From Euzebya rosea (GTDB taxonomy: Bacteria; Actinomycetota; Nitriliruptoria; Euzebyales; Euzebyaceae), in NCBI RefSeq assembly GCF_003073135.1, contig NZ_PGDQ01000006.1, positions 62,001 to 126,000 of the forward strand: 64,000 nucleotides of DNA, read 5' to 3'. The notes under the pieces are model-generated. The model made no database searches, was not told where the DNA came from, and saw only the letters and a program-made list of their open reading frames with translations. Of the stretch, positions 42,113 to 51,180 are shown piece after piece. The translations under genes were made by a program, and so were the position numbers. Each line of letters begins with the position of its first letter. The first letter of the stretch is position 1.

Positions 42113-43302
42113 GCGGCGGTCGTGCCCGTGGCGGCTGCGGTGGTCCGGGCCCAGGTGATCAGGTCGGTGAACTGCTCGGCCAGGCGGTGCTGGCTGCTGC
42201 CCACGGGGTCCTTGAAGAAGTACGCCAGGGCCGGGAGCGGGCCGGACTGCCCGGCGCCCATGGCCAGGGCCACCAGCCGGGCGAGGTCCAGCACGAGCGG
42301 GGCGGCCAGCGCCGAGTCGCAGCCCTGCCAGGTGAACTGTAGCTGCATGCGGGTCCCGAGGAACCCCTCGAAGGTGATCAGGTCCCAGGCGGTCTTCCAG
42401 TCGCCGAGGTCGGCGACGTGGTCGATGCGGACCGGGCCGTCGGGCTGGTAGCCGAGGATGGCCTGCAGCGGGGCGGCCTTGGACTCCAGCTTCGAGCGGG
42501 CGTGGGTCGGGTCGGCCAGGGTCTGCCCGTCGCCGCCGCCGAGCAGGTTCATGCCCGACCACGACCGGACCCGCAGCGCCCGGTCGGCGAACATCGGCGC
42601 GAGGGCGGTCTTGAGCAGCGTCTCGCCGGTCTTGCCGTCCCGGCCGGCCAGCGGCAGGCCGTGGCGCTCGGCGAGCTGCTGGATCGCCGGCAGGACCGTC
42701 GCGCTGGACGGGGTGAAGTCGACGAACGCGGCGCCCGACGTCAGCGCGGCGACCGCCACCAGGGGGGCGGGGGACAGCACGGCCAGGTCGGCGTCGAGGG
42801 CCGCGAGCAGCAGGTCGACGTCGCGGTGGCTGTCGTGCGGGTCGACCGGCGGCTCGGTGGACGCCACGTTGACCACGACGACACGGTCCAGGTCGTGGGC
42901 GGTCCGGAACGCCGTCAGGTCGGCCCGGAGCCGGGCCAGCGCTGCCGCGGGGTGCTCGGCGACGTCCCGGGCGGTGACCCCCGCGGTCAGCCGTGCATCG
43001 ACGGTCGCGAGCTCCTCGGCGATCCGGTCGACGACGCCGTGGGGCACGACGCCGGCGGTCTCGAGCTGCTCGGCGCGCTTGACCAGCGGGACCTCGCCGA
43101 TGTCGCAGCCACCGATGACCAGGTCGGGCAGCCCCGGCAGGCCGACACCGTCGAAGGCCGACAGCTGGGTGACCATGCCCTCGGGCCCAGCGAGGTTGGC
43201 CACCATCGCGGCCCAGCCGACGGTCATCGTCGTGGCGACCGATCCCCTGGCGCCCAGCAGCCAGAGGCCCCAACGGGGCGTTGGAGTGGAAGGTGCGTCC
43301 AT
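42109..43302 (-). CDS. Inositol-3-phosphate synthase-like protein
   Basis: A 397-residue protein with an N-terminal Rossmann segment WLLGARGSVATTMTVGWAAM, VVVNVASTEPP, VDFTPSSA, GRDGKTGETLLKTALAP and SWSGMNLLGGGDG, all typical of myo-inositol-1-phosphate synthases (glucose-6-phosphate cyclisation with NAD). This is the first gene of the ebo-like operon. Classical clusters have a 3-dehydroquinate-synthase-like EboD; here a cyclitol-forming enzyme of another family holds the place. ATG 43302 follows GAAAGG. Whether the product is inositol phosphate for normal lipids or a dedicated precursor cannot be told. Confidence 0.87.
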   Translation of the reverse strand: MDAPSTPTPRWGLWLLGARGSVATTMTVGWAAMVANLAGPEGMVTQLSAFDGVGLPGLPDLVIGGCDIGEVPLVKRAEQLETAGVVPHGVVDRIAEELATVDARLTAGVTARDVAEHPAAALARLRADLTAFRTAHDLDRVVVVNVASTEPPVDPHDSHRDVDLLLAALDADLAVLSPAPLVAVAALTSGAAFVDFTPSSATVLPAIQQLAERHGLPLAGRDGKTGETLLKTALAPMFADRALRVRSWSGMNLLGGGDGQTLADPTHARSKLESKAAPLQAILGYQPDGPVRIDHVADLGDWKTAWDLITFEGFLGTRMQLQFTWQGCDSALAAPLVLDLARLVALAMGAGQSGPLPALAYFFKDPVGSSQHRLAEQFTDLITWARTTAAATGTTAA

Positions 43303-43350
43303 GACATCGGACCTTTCGGCTGCGGCGGCTCTCACACAGTAGTTCGTCCT

Positions 43351-43374
43351 CGACAAGACGAAACCCTCTTGTCG
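43351..43374. promoter_or_regulatory. Perfect inverted repeat CGACAAGA-N8-TCTTGTCG
   Basis: Two perfect 8-bp arms with an 8-nt spacer lie between the divergent ebo-like operon (start 43302) and the ThuA-cupredoxin gene (start 43514). This is a likely operator for a dimeric regulator. Confidence 0.55.
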
Positions 43375-43394
43375 CATCCGAATGTATGACCTCG

Positions 43395-43406
43395 CAACAA
43401 AAATGT
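43395..43406 (+). promoter_or_regulatory. CAACA-type motif (CAACAAAAATGT)
   Basis: A further member of the AT-rich motif family, 21 nt from the inverted repeat at 43351-43374 in the same divergent control region. Confidence 0.4.
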
Positions 43407-43513
43407 GGAGGGTTGGCAGGAACTCGGTCGGTGGCTGGCGAAAAGGGAGGGGTGACGGCCGTTCGTTCGGTCCGTCGAGCCCGCCGAACAGAGCCGACCC
43501 TGCCGGAGCCGAC

Positions 43514-44719
43514 ATGACGAGCCACCCCCGGACCATCCAGACCACCCGACTGCGCCTCGTCGCCGCGCTCGTCGCGGTGCTGCTGGCCAGCATCGCCCTT
43601 CCGGCCGCGGCCGAGGACCCCTCCACCCCGGAGGAGGAGGACGTCCCGCACATCCTGATGTACTCGGGCACCGGCGGGTTCCGGCACGGGTCGATCGAGC
43701 ACTCGGTCGAGGTCATCACGGCGCTGGCCGTCGAGACGGGCGCCTTCACGGTGTTCCACACCGAGGACGTCGTCGACTTCACCGCCGAGCGCCTGGCCGA
43801 GAGCGACATCGTGCTGTTCGCCAACACGACGGGCGAGACCCCGTTCACCGACGAGCAGAAGACGATGTTCGAGCAGTGGGTCCGTGACGGCGGTGGGTTC
43901 ATGGGCATCCACGCGGCCGCGGACACCAACTACGAGTGGGACTTCTACCAGACCATGGTCGGGGCGGCGTTCGACAGCCACCCGCACACGGGCAACACGG
44001 TGTTCGTCGCCCCGGTCGACGAGCTCGACGAGGCCACCGTGCAGGTGGAGAACGCCGACCACCCGATCAACGCCGACGTCGAGGGCGACTCCTTCCCGCT
44101 CCGCGAGGAGTACTACAAGTGGCAGGTCAACCCGCGTGGCACCCAGGACGTACGTGTCCTGCTGAGCCTCGACGAGACCGACACCTACGGCTTCGGGAAC
44201 CCGCCTTCCATGGGGCCGCTGAGCAGCAGCTACGACGACGACCAGCCGGTGGAGTGGGTCAAGACGGCCGACGGCCACGGCACCGGACGCGTCTGGTACT
44301 CCAACCTCGGCCACTACGACGAGACCTATGACCGCGCCGACTGGCAGGCCCGCTTCGTCAACGCCGTCGCCTGGGTGCACGAGGGCGTGCACTTCCCGCC
44401 GGGCCCCGACACCCCCGGTCCGACGACGCCGACGGTCGAGGAAGTCGTGACGGCCCCGCCCGGCAGCCTCGTCTTCGCCCCGAGCATCAACGTGATCCCC
44501 CAGGGACAGGGGCTGCTCCTGGCGAACCTCGACACCGTCCAGCACAACATCCAGTCCCGGAAGCAGGACGCGAACCGCAAGCCGTTGTTCCGCTCGGTGT
44601 TCGCGAACATCAACGGCGGCACGGCCAGCGTCGTGGGTGTCGCCGACCTCGAACCCGGTGACTACGAGTACTACTGCACCATCCACAGCGGCATGGTCGG
44701 GACCGTCACCATCGTCTGA
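43514..44719 (+). CDS. Secreted ThuA-like protein fused to a cupredoxin domain
   Basis: A 401-residue exported protein: signal about 1-33 (LVAALVAVLLASIALPAAAE), ThuA domain about 40-290 (ILMYSGTGGFRHGSIEHS, MGIHAAADTNYEW, WYSNLGHYDETYD), then a cupredoxin domain about 310-401. Type 1 copper ligands are visible: His in VQHNIQS (about 344) and Cys, His, Met in YYCTIHSGM (about 388-394). The fusion ties ThuA chemistry to an electron-carrier domain and matches the separate cupredoxin lipoprotein beside the first dehydrogenase. ATG 43514 has GGAG 5 nt upstream. Confidence 0.85.
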   Translation: MTSHPRTIQTTRLRLVAALVAVLLASIALPAAAEDPSTPEEEDVPHILMYSGTGGFRHGSIEHSVEVITALAVETGAFTVFHTEDVVDFTAERLAESDIVLFANTTGETPFTDEQKTMFEQWVRDGGGFMGIHAAADTNYEWDFYQTMVGAAFDSHPHTGNTVFVAPVDELDEATVQVENADHPINADVEGDSFPLREEYYKWQVNPRGTQDVRVLLSLDETDTYGFGNPPSMGPLSSSYDDDQPVEWVKTADGHGTGRVWYSNLGHYDETYDRADWQARFVNAVAWVHEGVHFPPGPDTPGPTTPTVEEVVTAPPGSLVFAPSINVIPQGQGLLLANLDTVQHNIQSRKQDANRKPLFRSVFANINGGTASVVGVADLEPGDYEYYCTIHSGMVGTVTIV

Positions 44720-44729
44720 TCCGCAGCAG

Positions 44730-45989
44730 TCAGGCCTCGGCGCCCCGCAGCATGCGGGGCAGGGTCGCCAGCATCAGGAGTGCCCCCAGGGGGGTGATCG
44801 CCAGCGCCACGACCAGATCCAGGCGTTCGGCGACCAGGCCCACCAGCACGGGGGAGGACAGGAACCCCAGCCGGCTGGCGGCCGACACGAAGCTCCCGCC
44901 GGTGCCGGCCGGCCTGCCCAGCTGTCGTGCGGCGGCGTCGCCGGCGGTGAACATCAGCGGGAACACCGGTGAGGCGCCCAGCCCGCCGAGCAGCAACCCG
45001 ACCAGCAGCGGCCAGGGCGACCCGGTGGTCGACGTCGCGAGCAGTCCGAGGCTGACGCCGACCAACGACGCCAGCCCTGCGCCGATCGCGACCCGGCGGC
45101 CGCCGAAACGGTCGACCAGCCGGTCCATCGCCGTCCGGCCCAGGAACACCCCGCCGACGAACACCAGCGGACCGGCGCCTGCCAGGCCGGGCGAGGCGCC
45201 CAGCTCGCGGGACAGCAGCAGGGCGCTCCAGTCCTGCGGCGGCACCTCGATCCACGCGGCCGCGACACCCATGACCCCGACGGCGCCGAGGGTCAGCAGC
45301 GGGCCGCGGCGCACCCACACGCCCTCGCGGAGGCTCGCGCGGTCTCCGGGACCGGCGTCCGGTCGGTCGGCCGCGGGCGGCGCGCCGTGGCGCTCGCGCA
45401 GGGCACGCCCGACGGTCAGCTGCAGCAGCCCCATCGCGGCTGCGACGATCCCGACGTGGAGCGCCACGGGCACGTCCGCCGCCGCCATGCCGGTCCCGAC
45501 GGCAACCGCGGCGGTCGTGGTCCCCGACCACGTCGCATGCATCCGTCCCATGATCGACCGGCCGTGACGGTGCTGCTCGCCCAGCGCCAGCTCGTTCATC
45601 GCCGGATCCAGCACACCGTCGGCGAGCCCCATGACGAGCATGGCCAGGCCGAACACCCACAACGAGGGCGCGGCGCCGACAGCCACCCCGCCGAGCAGCA
45701 TCACCGGCACCGCCACCCGGATCGTCGGGACGAAGCCACCGGCCCGACGCACCACCGCGGGCATCAGCGTGCTGCCGACCAGCCCGCCCAGTCCGCCGCC
45801 GAGCAGCGCGAGGCCGAACGCGGCCTCACCTGCCTCCAGCCGGTCGGCGAGCTGCGGGAAGCGCGGCAGCAACGACCCGTACACGCCGGCGTTGGCGGCG
45901 AACGTGGCGGCGACCGCCAGGAGGACCCGGCGGTCGGTCGTCCGGTCGGTGGGGGTCGGCTCGACGCCGGACGCCCCCGACCCGTCCAC
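44730..45989 (-). CDS. Major facilitator superfamily transporter
   Basis: A 419-residue membrane protein with twelve predicted helices: VLLAVAATFAANAGVYGSLL, GLALLGGGLGGLVGSTLMP and VFGLAMLVMGLADGVLDPA among them, and two-fold MFS symmetry with RRAGG and DRFGGRR loop motifs. Substrate unknown; the family includes sugar and drug exporters. I chose GTG 45989, 1 nt after the fbiC stop, because a longer frame would run back into fbiC; coupling to fbiC translation is likely. An 8-bp stem (44742-44760) in its last codons may end transcription of the convergent ThuA gene. Confidence 0.85.
   Translation of the reverse strand: MDGSGASGVEPTPTDRTTDRRVLLAVAATFAANAGVYGSLLPRFPQLADRLEAGEAAFGLALLGGGLGGLVGSTLMPAVVRRAGGFVPTIRVAVPVMLLGGVAVGAAPSLWVFGLAMLVMGLADGVLDPAMNELALGEQHRHGRSIMGRMHATWSGTTTAAVAVGTGMAAADVPVALHVGIVAAAMGLLQLTVGRALRERHGAPPAADRPDAGPGDRASLREGVWVRRGPLLTLGAVGVMGVAAAWIEVPPQDWSALLLSRELGASPGLAGAGPLVFVGGVFLGRTAMDRLVDRFGGRRVAIGAGLASLVGVSLGLLATSTTGSPWPLLVGLLLGGLGASPVFPLMFTAGDAAARQLGRPAGTGGSFVSAASRLGFLSSPVLVGLVAERLDLVVALAITPLGALLMLATLPRMLRGAEA
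44742..44760. terminator. Stem-loop near the ThuA/MFS convergent ends
   Basis: GCCCCGCA pairs perfectly with TGCGGGGC around GCA, 22 nt after the ThuA-cupredoxin stop and inside the MFS coding end. Confidence 0.4.
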
Positions 45990-45990
45990 C

Positions 45991-48585
45991 TCAGGCAGAT
46001 TTGGGCGAGATCCGGTAGCGGATCCCGGCCGGCTCCTTCCGGCGGTAGTCGGTGGACCGTTCGGCGACCGGACGACCGGCCGCTGCGGCCATGGCACGCA
46101 GGTCCTCCGGGTCCTTGCGGACACCGTGGTCGGACCCGGCCATGCGCGAGATGGTCTCCTCCATCAACGTGCCGCCCAGGTCGTTGACCCCGGCGTTGAG
46201 CAGCTCGGTGGTCCGCTCGACGCCGAGCTTCACCCAGCTGAGCTGGATGTTGTCGATCTCGCCCTGCAGCACCAGCCGGGCGATCGCGTGGACCTTGAGG
46301 GTGTCCTCCCACGACGGGCCGGGTCGGGCGACGCCGGCCAGGTAGATCGGCGACTGGGCGTGCACGAACGGCAGCGGCACGAACTCGGTGAACCGAGCGG
46401 GGTTGCCGGCCTCGCGACTGTCGACCTGGAGCTGGCGAAGCAGGTGCAGGTGGCCGGCCCAGTGGTGGGGCTGGTCGACGTGGCCGAACATCATCGTCGA
46501 GGTCGACGGGATGCCCAGCGCATGGGCGTTGCGCATGACGTCGACCCAGGCGGCGGTCGGCAGCTTGCCCTTGGTCAGGACCCAGCGGACGTCGTCGTCG
46601 AGGATCTCCGCGGCCGTCCCGGGGATGGTGTCCAGGCCCGCGGCCTTCGCCCGGCCCAGGAACTCCCGGACGCTGATGCCCGCCCGGGTGGCGCCGGTCA
46701 CGACCTCCATGGGGGAGAACGCGTGGATGTGCATCTCGGGCACGCGGTCCTTGACGGCCCGCAGCAGGTGCTCGTAGTGGTCGGTCGGCAGGTCGGGATG
46801 GATGCCGCCCTGCATGCACACCTCGGTCGCGCCGAACGCCCAGGCCTCCTCCGCCCGGTCGGCGACCTCGTCGAGGGACAAGGTGTAGGCGTCGGGGTCG
46901 TCGCGTCGCTGGGCGAAGGCGCAGAACCGGCAGCCGACGTAGCAGACGTTGGTGAAGTTGATGTTGCGGTTGACGACGTAGGTGACGGTGTCGCCGACCC
47001 GGGCGCGGCGAACCTCGTCGGCGGCCTCGGTGACCGCCGTCAGGTCCGGGCCCTCGGCGCCGAACAGCACCAGCGCCTCCTCCTCGGTGGGCGGGGTCCC
47101 GTCGACCGCACGACGGAGGATGCCCACGACGTCACCGGTCAGGCGCTCGCGGACAGGGCGCCGCGCCAGCGACTCGGCGGCGATCAGGCTCGTGTCGCCG
47201 TAGACGTCGTCGGCGTCGGTGCGCAGCTCGCCCTCGCCCCGGCTCCAGCCGGTGACGCCCTCTCCTGCCTCGGCCGACGTCCAGCGGTCGTCGCCACCCT
47301 GCGCCTGGAGCATGTCGGGGGCCTGCCACGGCTGCGGCTGCGGCATCGTGTCGGGCCGGGCGAGGCCCTCGTCGGTGGCCAGCGCCTGGATCGGGCCGCG
47401 CATCTGCCCGGCCAGCCACGGGTCGGGCCGGCGAACCCACTCGGGGTAGGCGCACAGCCGCTCGGTCAGCACCTTCCCGGCGGCGGCGGTGCGGGCCGCC
47501 AGCTCGTCGAGGTGCGGCCAGGGGGCCTCGGGGTTGACGTGGTCGGGGGTGACCGGCGAGACGCCGCCCCAGTCGTCGATGCCGGCACCGACGATGGTCT
47601 CCACGTCGTCGGGGGACAGGTTCGGCGGGGCCTGCAGGTGCACCCGGGTGGGCAGGACCAGCCGGGCGGTGGCGACGGTGGCCAGCAGGTCGTCGCGGTC
47701 CGGCTCGGGGTGGCTGCGCATCGCGGTGTCCGGCTTGGCCCGGAAGTTCTGCACGATCACCTCCTGCAGGTGGCCGTACCGGCGGGCCGACGACGCCATC
47801 GCGAGCAGGGTGTCGGCCCGCTCCTCCGGGGTCTCGCCGATGCCGATCAGGATGCCCGAGGTGAACGGGACCGACTGCTTGCCCGCGTCCTCCAGGACCT
47901 GCAGTCGCACCGCCGGGACCTTGTCCGGGCAGTTGTGGTGCGGCATGCCCTTCTCGTGCAGCCGGTCGGAGGTGGACTCCATCATGATCCCCATCGAGCC
48001 CGACACGGGCTTGAGGGTCGCGAGGTCGGTCCACGACATCACCCCCGGGTTGAGGTGGGGGATCAGGCCCGTCTCCTCGATCACGTGGATCGCGGCGGCG
48101 CGGAGGTAGGCAAGCGTGGAGTCGTAGCCGCGTTCGTCCAGCCACTGGCGGGCGGCCGGGTAGCGGACCTCGGGCTGGTCGCCGAGGGTGAAGAGGGCTT
48201 CCTTGCAGCCGGCGGCGGCGCCTCGACGGGCGACCTCCACGACCTGCTCCAGCGACATGAACGCGGGGATGTCGCCCTTGGGCGGCCACGCGAACGTGCA
48301 GTACCCGCAGGTGTCACGGCACAGGTGGGTCAGCGGGACGAAGACCTTGCGGCTGTAGGTGATCCGGTCGCCGAACGCCTGGTCCCGGACACGGGCGGCC
48401 AACGACATCAGCCGCTGGAGGTCCTCGCCCCGGGCACGGATCAGGACCGCCGCCTCGTCGACGTTCAGCTGCTTGCCGGCGTCGGCGCGGGCAAGGGCAC
48501 GGCGCATCGCGTGGGCGTTCACGGGGTCGGACGTGACGTGCGTTGCGTCGGCGGTGGACAGGTGACCAGAGTCGGTCTGTGTCAT
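45991..48585 (-). CDS. fbiC: FO synthase FbiC (two radical SAM domains)
   Basis: This 864-residue enzyme makes 7,8-didemethyl-8-hydroxy-5-deazariboflavin (FO), the chromophore of F420, from tyrosine and a flavin precursor. The N-terminal CofG domain has its 4Fe-4S motif as CRDTCGYC (Cys 89, 93, 96) and the C-terminal CofH domain as CYVGCRFC (Cys 548, 552, 555). The fused form is typical of actinobacteria. ATG 48585 is 10 nt from a TATAGC box, suggesting a leaderless transcript. Together with cofD and cofE downstream it shows that the cell makes F420. Confidence 0.96.
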   Translation of the reverse strand: MTQTDSGHLSTADATHVTSDPVNAHAMRRALARADAGKQLNVDEAAVLIRARGEDLQRLMSLAARVRDQAFGDRITYSRKVFVPLTHLCRDTCGYCTFAWPPKGDIPAFMSLEQVVEVARRGAAAGCKEALFTLGDQPEVRYPAARQWLDERGYDSTLAYLRAAAIHVIEETGLIPHLNPGVMSWTDLATLKPVSGSMGIMMESTSDRLHEKGMPHHNCPDKVPAVRLQVLEDAGKQSVPFTSGILIGIGETPEERADTLLAMASSARRYGHLQEVIVQNFRAKPDTAMRSHPEPDRDDLLATVATARLVLPTRVHLQAPPNLSPDDVETIVGAGIDDWGGVSPVTPDHVNPEAPWPHLDELAARTAAAGKVLTERLCAYPEWVRRPDPWLAGQMRGPIQALATDEGLARPDTMPQPQPWQAPDMLQAQGGDDRWTSAEAGEGVTGWSRGEGELRTDADDVYGDTSLIAAESLARRPVRERLTGDVVGILRRAVDGTPPTEEEALVLFGAEGPDLTAVTEAADEVRRARVGDTVTYVVNRNINFTNVCYVGCRFCAFAQRRDDPDAYTLSLDEVADRAEEAWAFGATEVCMQGGIHPDLPTDHYEHLLRAVKDRVPEMHIHAFSPMEVVTGATRAGISVREFLGRAKAAGLDTIPGTAAEILDDDVRWVLTKGKLPTAAWVDVMRNAHALGIPSTSTMMFGHVDQPHHWAGHLHLLRQLQVDSREAGNPARFTEFVPLPFVHAQSPIYLAGVARPGPSWEDTLKVHAIARLVLQGEIDNIQLSWVKLGVERTTELLNAGVNDLGGTLMEETISRMAGSDHGVRKDPEDLRAMAAAAGRPVAERSTDYRRKEPAGIRYRISPKSA

Positions 48586-48595
48586 GGGCGACAAG

Positions 48596-48601
48596 GCTAT
48601 A
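48596..48601 (-). promoter_or_regulatory. -10 box (TATAGC) for leaderless fbiC
   Basis: On the minus strand TATAGC ends 10 nt before ATG 48585, the same spacing as TAGGCT at cofD. Confidence 0.45.
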
Positions 48602-48726
48602 GCCGACTGGTCCGGACGCCACGAGCGCCGGATACGAAACGATGACGAGCGCTCCGGAACACGGAGAGCATGACCTAGGGTGATCGCGATCGGTGACGGG
48701 GGGCGCCGGGACCCGCCAAATGAAAT

Positions 48727-48743
48727 GCAGCCCCAGGGGCTGC
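48727..48743. promoter_or_regulatory. 17-bp palindrome before the CWB2 propeller gene
   Basis: GCAGCCCC and GGGGCTGC meet at a central A, forming a near-perfect palindrome 23 nt before the GTG at 48767. It could be an operator or leader hairpin. Confidence 0.35.
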
Positions 48744-48766
48744 GCCAACGTGCCAGGAGGATCTTC

Positions 48767-51136
48767 GTGCATCTGTTCGTCCGTCGTCTTCGTCCCGGGG
48801 TCATCGCCCTGGTCGTGACCGCCGTGGTCGCGCTGCTCGGGCCGCTGCCCGCACTCGCCGCACCCCTGCCGGGCGGCACGCCGTCGGGCACCCCGCAGGG
48901 GTCCTTCACCGACCCGGGGTCCGGCCCGTCCGTGGCCGGCCTCGAATGGGCGGTCCAGCACCCCAACCTCGGCCGCAGCGGCCGCCAGAGCCTCGACCCG
49001 ATCCGCGATGCCGAGGGCCACGTCGTCCTGAACGCCTACGAGGTCCGGACCGACGGCACCCGGGTGGACGTGCTCGTCGCCATCGACCCGACCGACGGGT
49101 CCATCGCCTGGCAGCTGGACGAGATGGCCGACAGCTGCCTGCCGGTGGCCAGCGACGACGGGTTCGTCTACGCCTACACGGTCGGGGGCGGTGGCCACAC
49201 CGCCACCGATGGGCCGGGGATCCTGGAGATCGACGCGTCGGACGGATCGGTCGTCAGGTCGTGGGAGGACCAGGTCGCCAACGTCCCCGGCGACCCCGCT
49301 GACGCGGGCAACCCCATGTGCGGCGGCTCGACGTTCACCGAGGCGCGGCTGGTCCTGACCGGCGACACCCTGCTGTTCACCCAGCGCCGCAACTTCGACC
49401 GTTGGCTGGTCGCCGTGGACGTGTCCGGCGCCGACATGGTCCTGGCCTGGGAGGAGTACTTCGACGGCTGGGAGGGGGCGTTCTTCCCGACGCCGATCGT
49501 CAGCCCGGACGGTGACGTCGCCTACTTCGCCAACCAGCGCGGCTTCGACAACGACGAGCCGAACGTGATCAGCGTCTTCGACGTCGACACCGGCGCCGAG
49601 CTCGGTTCGCTCGAGGTCGGCGACGTCGAGCACATGACCGCCGTCGACGGTGGCGTGCTGGTCCACACCGGCGACTTCCCCGAGCGGCTGACCCGCTACG
49701 ACCGGTCCGGCGGCACCCTCGTCCAGGACTGGTCGGTCGTCTACGAGCGCGACACGGACGTCGACGAGGCCGGGCTGGGCTACTGGGTCGACAACCTGGC
49801 CGTGGTCGACGACCTGATCGTCACCGCGGAACCCAGCGGCAGCCCGCTGTTCGCCATCTCCCTGGAGACGGGCCAGCCGGTGTGGGAGCACGACCCCACG
49901 CCCTCCTTCATCAACGTCGCCGCACCGCGCATCGATGCGAAGGGCCGCGTCTGGTACTCCGTCTTCGGCTTCGGGCTGACCGCCGTCGACGGCGCGACCG
50001 GGCAGCTGGTCACCACCTCCGGTGACGACCCCGACACCTTCTTCGGTGACTTCCGCGGCGAGCGGATCGCGCCGATCCTCGACGACGGCCGGGTCATCAT
50101 GGTCAACCAGGCCTTCGCCGCCCCGGCCCCCGACAACGACGTGGGGCTCCAGCTGGCCGCGGTCAGCCAGGGCACCGCGCGCCTCGAGGCGGAGACCCCT
50201 GATGACGTCGCCATCCAGATCTGCCAGCTGCTGTTCCCGACCGACGACAGCGCCGGCGGGATCGTCCTGGCCCGCAACGACGTGTTCGCCGACGCCCTCG
50301 CGGGGGCCCCGCTGGCCGGTGACGAGGCCTGCATCCTCTACACGCCGGGTGGCGCCGGGGTCGCCCTGGACGACGACACCCGGGCCGAGATCGACCGGGC
50401 CCTGCCCGACGGCGGTCGGGTCAACATCCTCGGCAGCGAGAACGCCGTGTCGGCGGAGGTCGAGCAGGAGCTGCGCGACGCCGGCTACGAGATCGTCCGC
50501 TTCGGGGGCGCCAGCCGGGTCGAGACGGCGGTGGAGATCGCGGTGGAGGTCCTGCGTCGCAACCCCGGCACCACGGAGGTGCTGCTGGCGACCGGGAACA
50601 ACTTCCCGGACTCCGTGCTCGGCGGCGCGTTCGGTGGCGCGGTCGGCCGTCCGATCCTGCTGACCGTCGGCGACGACCTGCACCCGGCGACCGCCCAGCT
50701 GATGGCCGACGAGAACATCGCCACGACCGTCGCGCTCGGCGGCTCGGCCGTCGTGCCCGACGCCGCGGTCGCACAGGCCCCCGGTGGTCGTCGCCTTGCC
50801 GGGGCGAACCGCTTCGAGACGGGTGCGCTGATCGCCAGCGACCTGTGGCCCGAGGTCATCGGGTCCCCGGACCCCGCCTCCCGCGAGTTCGTCGTCGTGG
50901 ACCTGTCCAACTCCCGCGACGGCGACGCCTGGACCTACGCCCTGGCCTCGGCCCCGCTGGCCGTGCGTCGCGGCGCCCCGCAGCTGGGCGTCGAGCCGAC
51001 GCGCCTGCCGCAGGAGACCCTGGACTTCCTCGACGCCATCGGGTTCACCTCCCCGCCGGGCCTGACCGTCGTCGGTGGCGTGGCCGTGGTCAGCGAGGCC
51101 GTCGTCACACAGATCGAGGAGGGCGCGGGCGGCTGA
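48767..51136 (+). CDS. Secreted beta-propeller protein with CWB2 surface anchor
   Basis: A 789-residue exported protein: signal about 1-32 ([21 protein letters not shown]), a PQQ-like beta-propeller about 40-470 with strands such as [24 protein letters not shown] and GQPVWEHDP, then CWB2 repeats from about 480 ([55 protein letters not shown]). GTG 48767 has AGGAGG 6 nt upstream, which outweighs the longer frame beginning at 48680. It is divergent from fbiC and precedes cofD by 44 nt; a role in the cell envelope is inferred, not a role in F420 synthesis. Confidence 0.8.
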   Translation: MHLFVRRLRPGVIALVVTAVVALLGPLPALAAPLPGGTPSGTPQGSFTDPGSGPSVAGLEWAVQHPNLGRSGRQSLDPIRDAEGHVVLNAYEVRTDGTRVDVLVAIDPTDGSIAWQLDEMADSCLPVASDDGFVYAYTVGGGGHTATDGPGILEIDASDGSVVRSWEDQVANVPGDPADAGNPMCGGSTFTEARLVLTGDTLLFTQRRNFDRWLVAVDVSGADMVLAWEEYFDGWEGAFFPTPIVSPDGDVAYFANQRGFDNDEPNVISVFDVDTGAELGSLEVGDVEHMTAVDGGVLVHTGDFPERLTRYDRSGGTLVQDWSVVYERDTDVDEAGLGYWVDNLAVVDDLIVTAEPSGSPLFAISLETGQPVWEHDPTPSFINVAAPRIDAKGRVWYSVFGFGLTAVDGATGQLVTTSGDDPDTFFGDFRGERIAPILDDGRVIMVNQAFAAPAPDNDVGLQLAAVSQGTARLEAETPDDVAIQICQLLFPTDDSAGGIVLARNDVFADALAGAPLAGDEACILYTPGGAGVALDDDTRAEIDRALPDGGRVNILGSENAVSAEVEQELRDAGYEIVRFGGASRVETAVEIAVEVLRRNPGTTEVLLATGNNFPDSVLGGAFGGAVGRPILLTVGDDLHPATAQLMADENIATTVALGGSAVVPDAAVAQAPGGRRLAGANRFETGALIASDLWPEVIGSPDPASREFVVVDLSNSRDGDAWTYALASAPLAVRRGAPQLGVEPTRLPQETLDFLDAIGFTSPPGLTVVGGVAVVSEAVVTQIEEGAGG

Positions 51137-51164
51137 GGCTCGTGCGTCGTGGCCCGGCCGCCAA

Positions 51165-51170
51165 TAGGCT
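51165..51170 (+). promoter_or_regulatory. -10 box (TAGGCT) for leaderless cofD
   Basis: TAGGCT ends 10 nt before ATG 51181, with no Shine-Dalgarno between. Confidence 0.45.
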
Positions 51171-51180
51171 GCCGGGCCAC

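Noticed and set aside
41222-44686. Very long minus-strand frame joined to the UbiA-like gene
   Set aside because: Only the last 296 codons look like a UbiA protein and a GTGA overlap marks the real start; the rest is antisense to ino1-like and ThuA genes.
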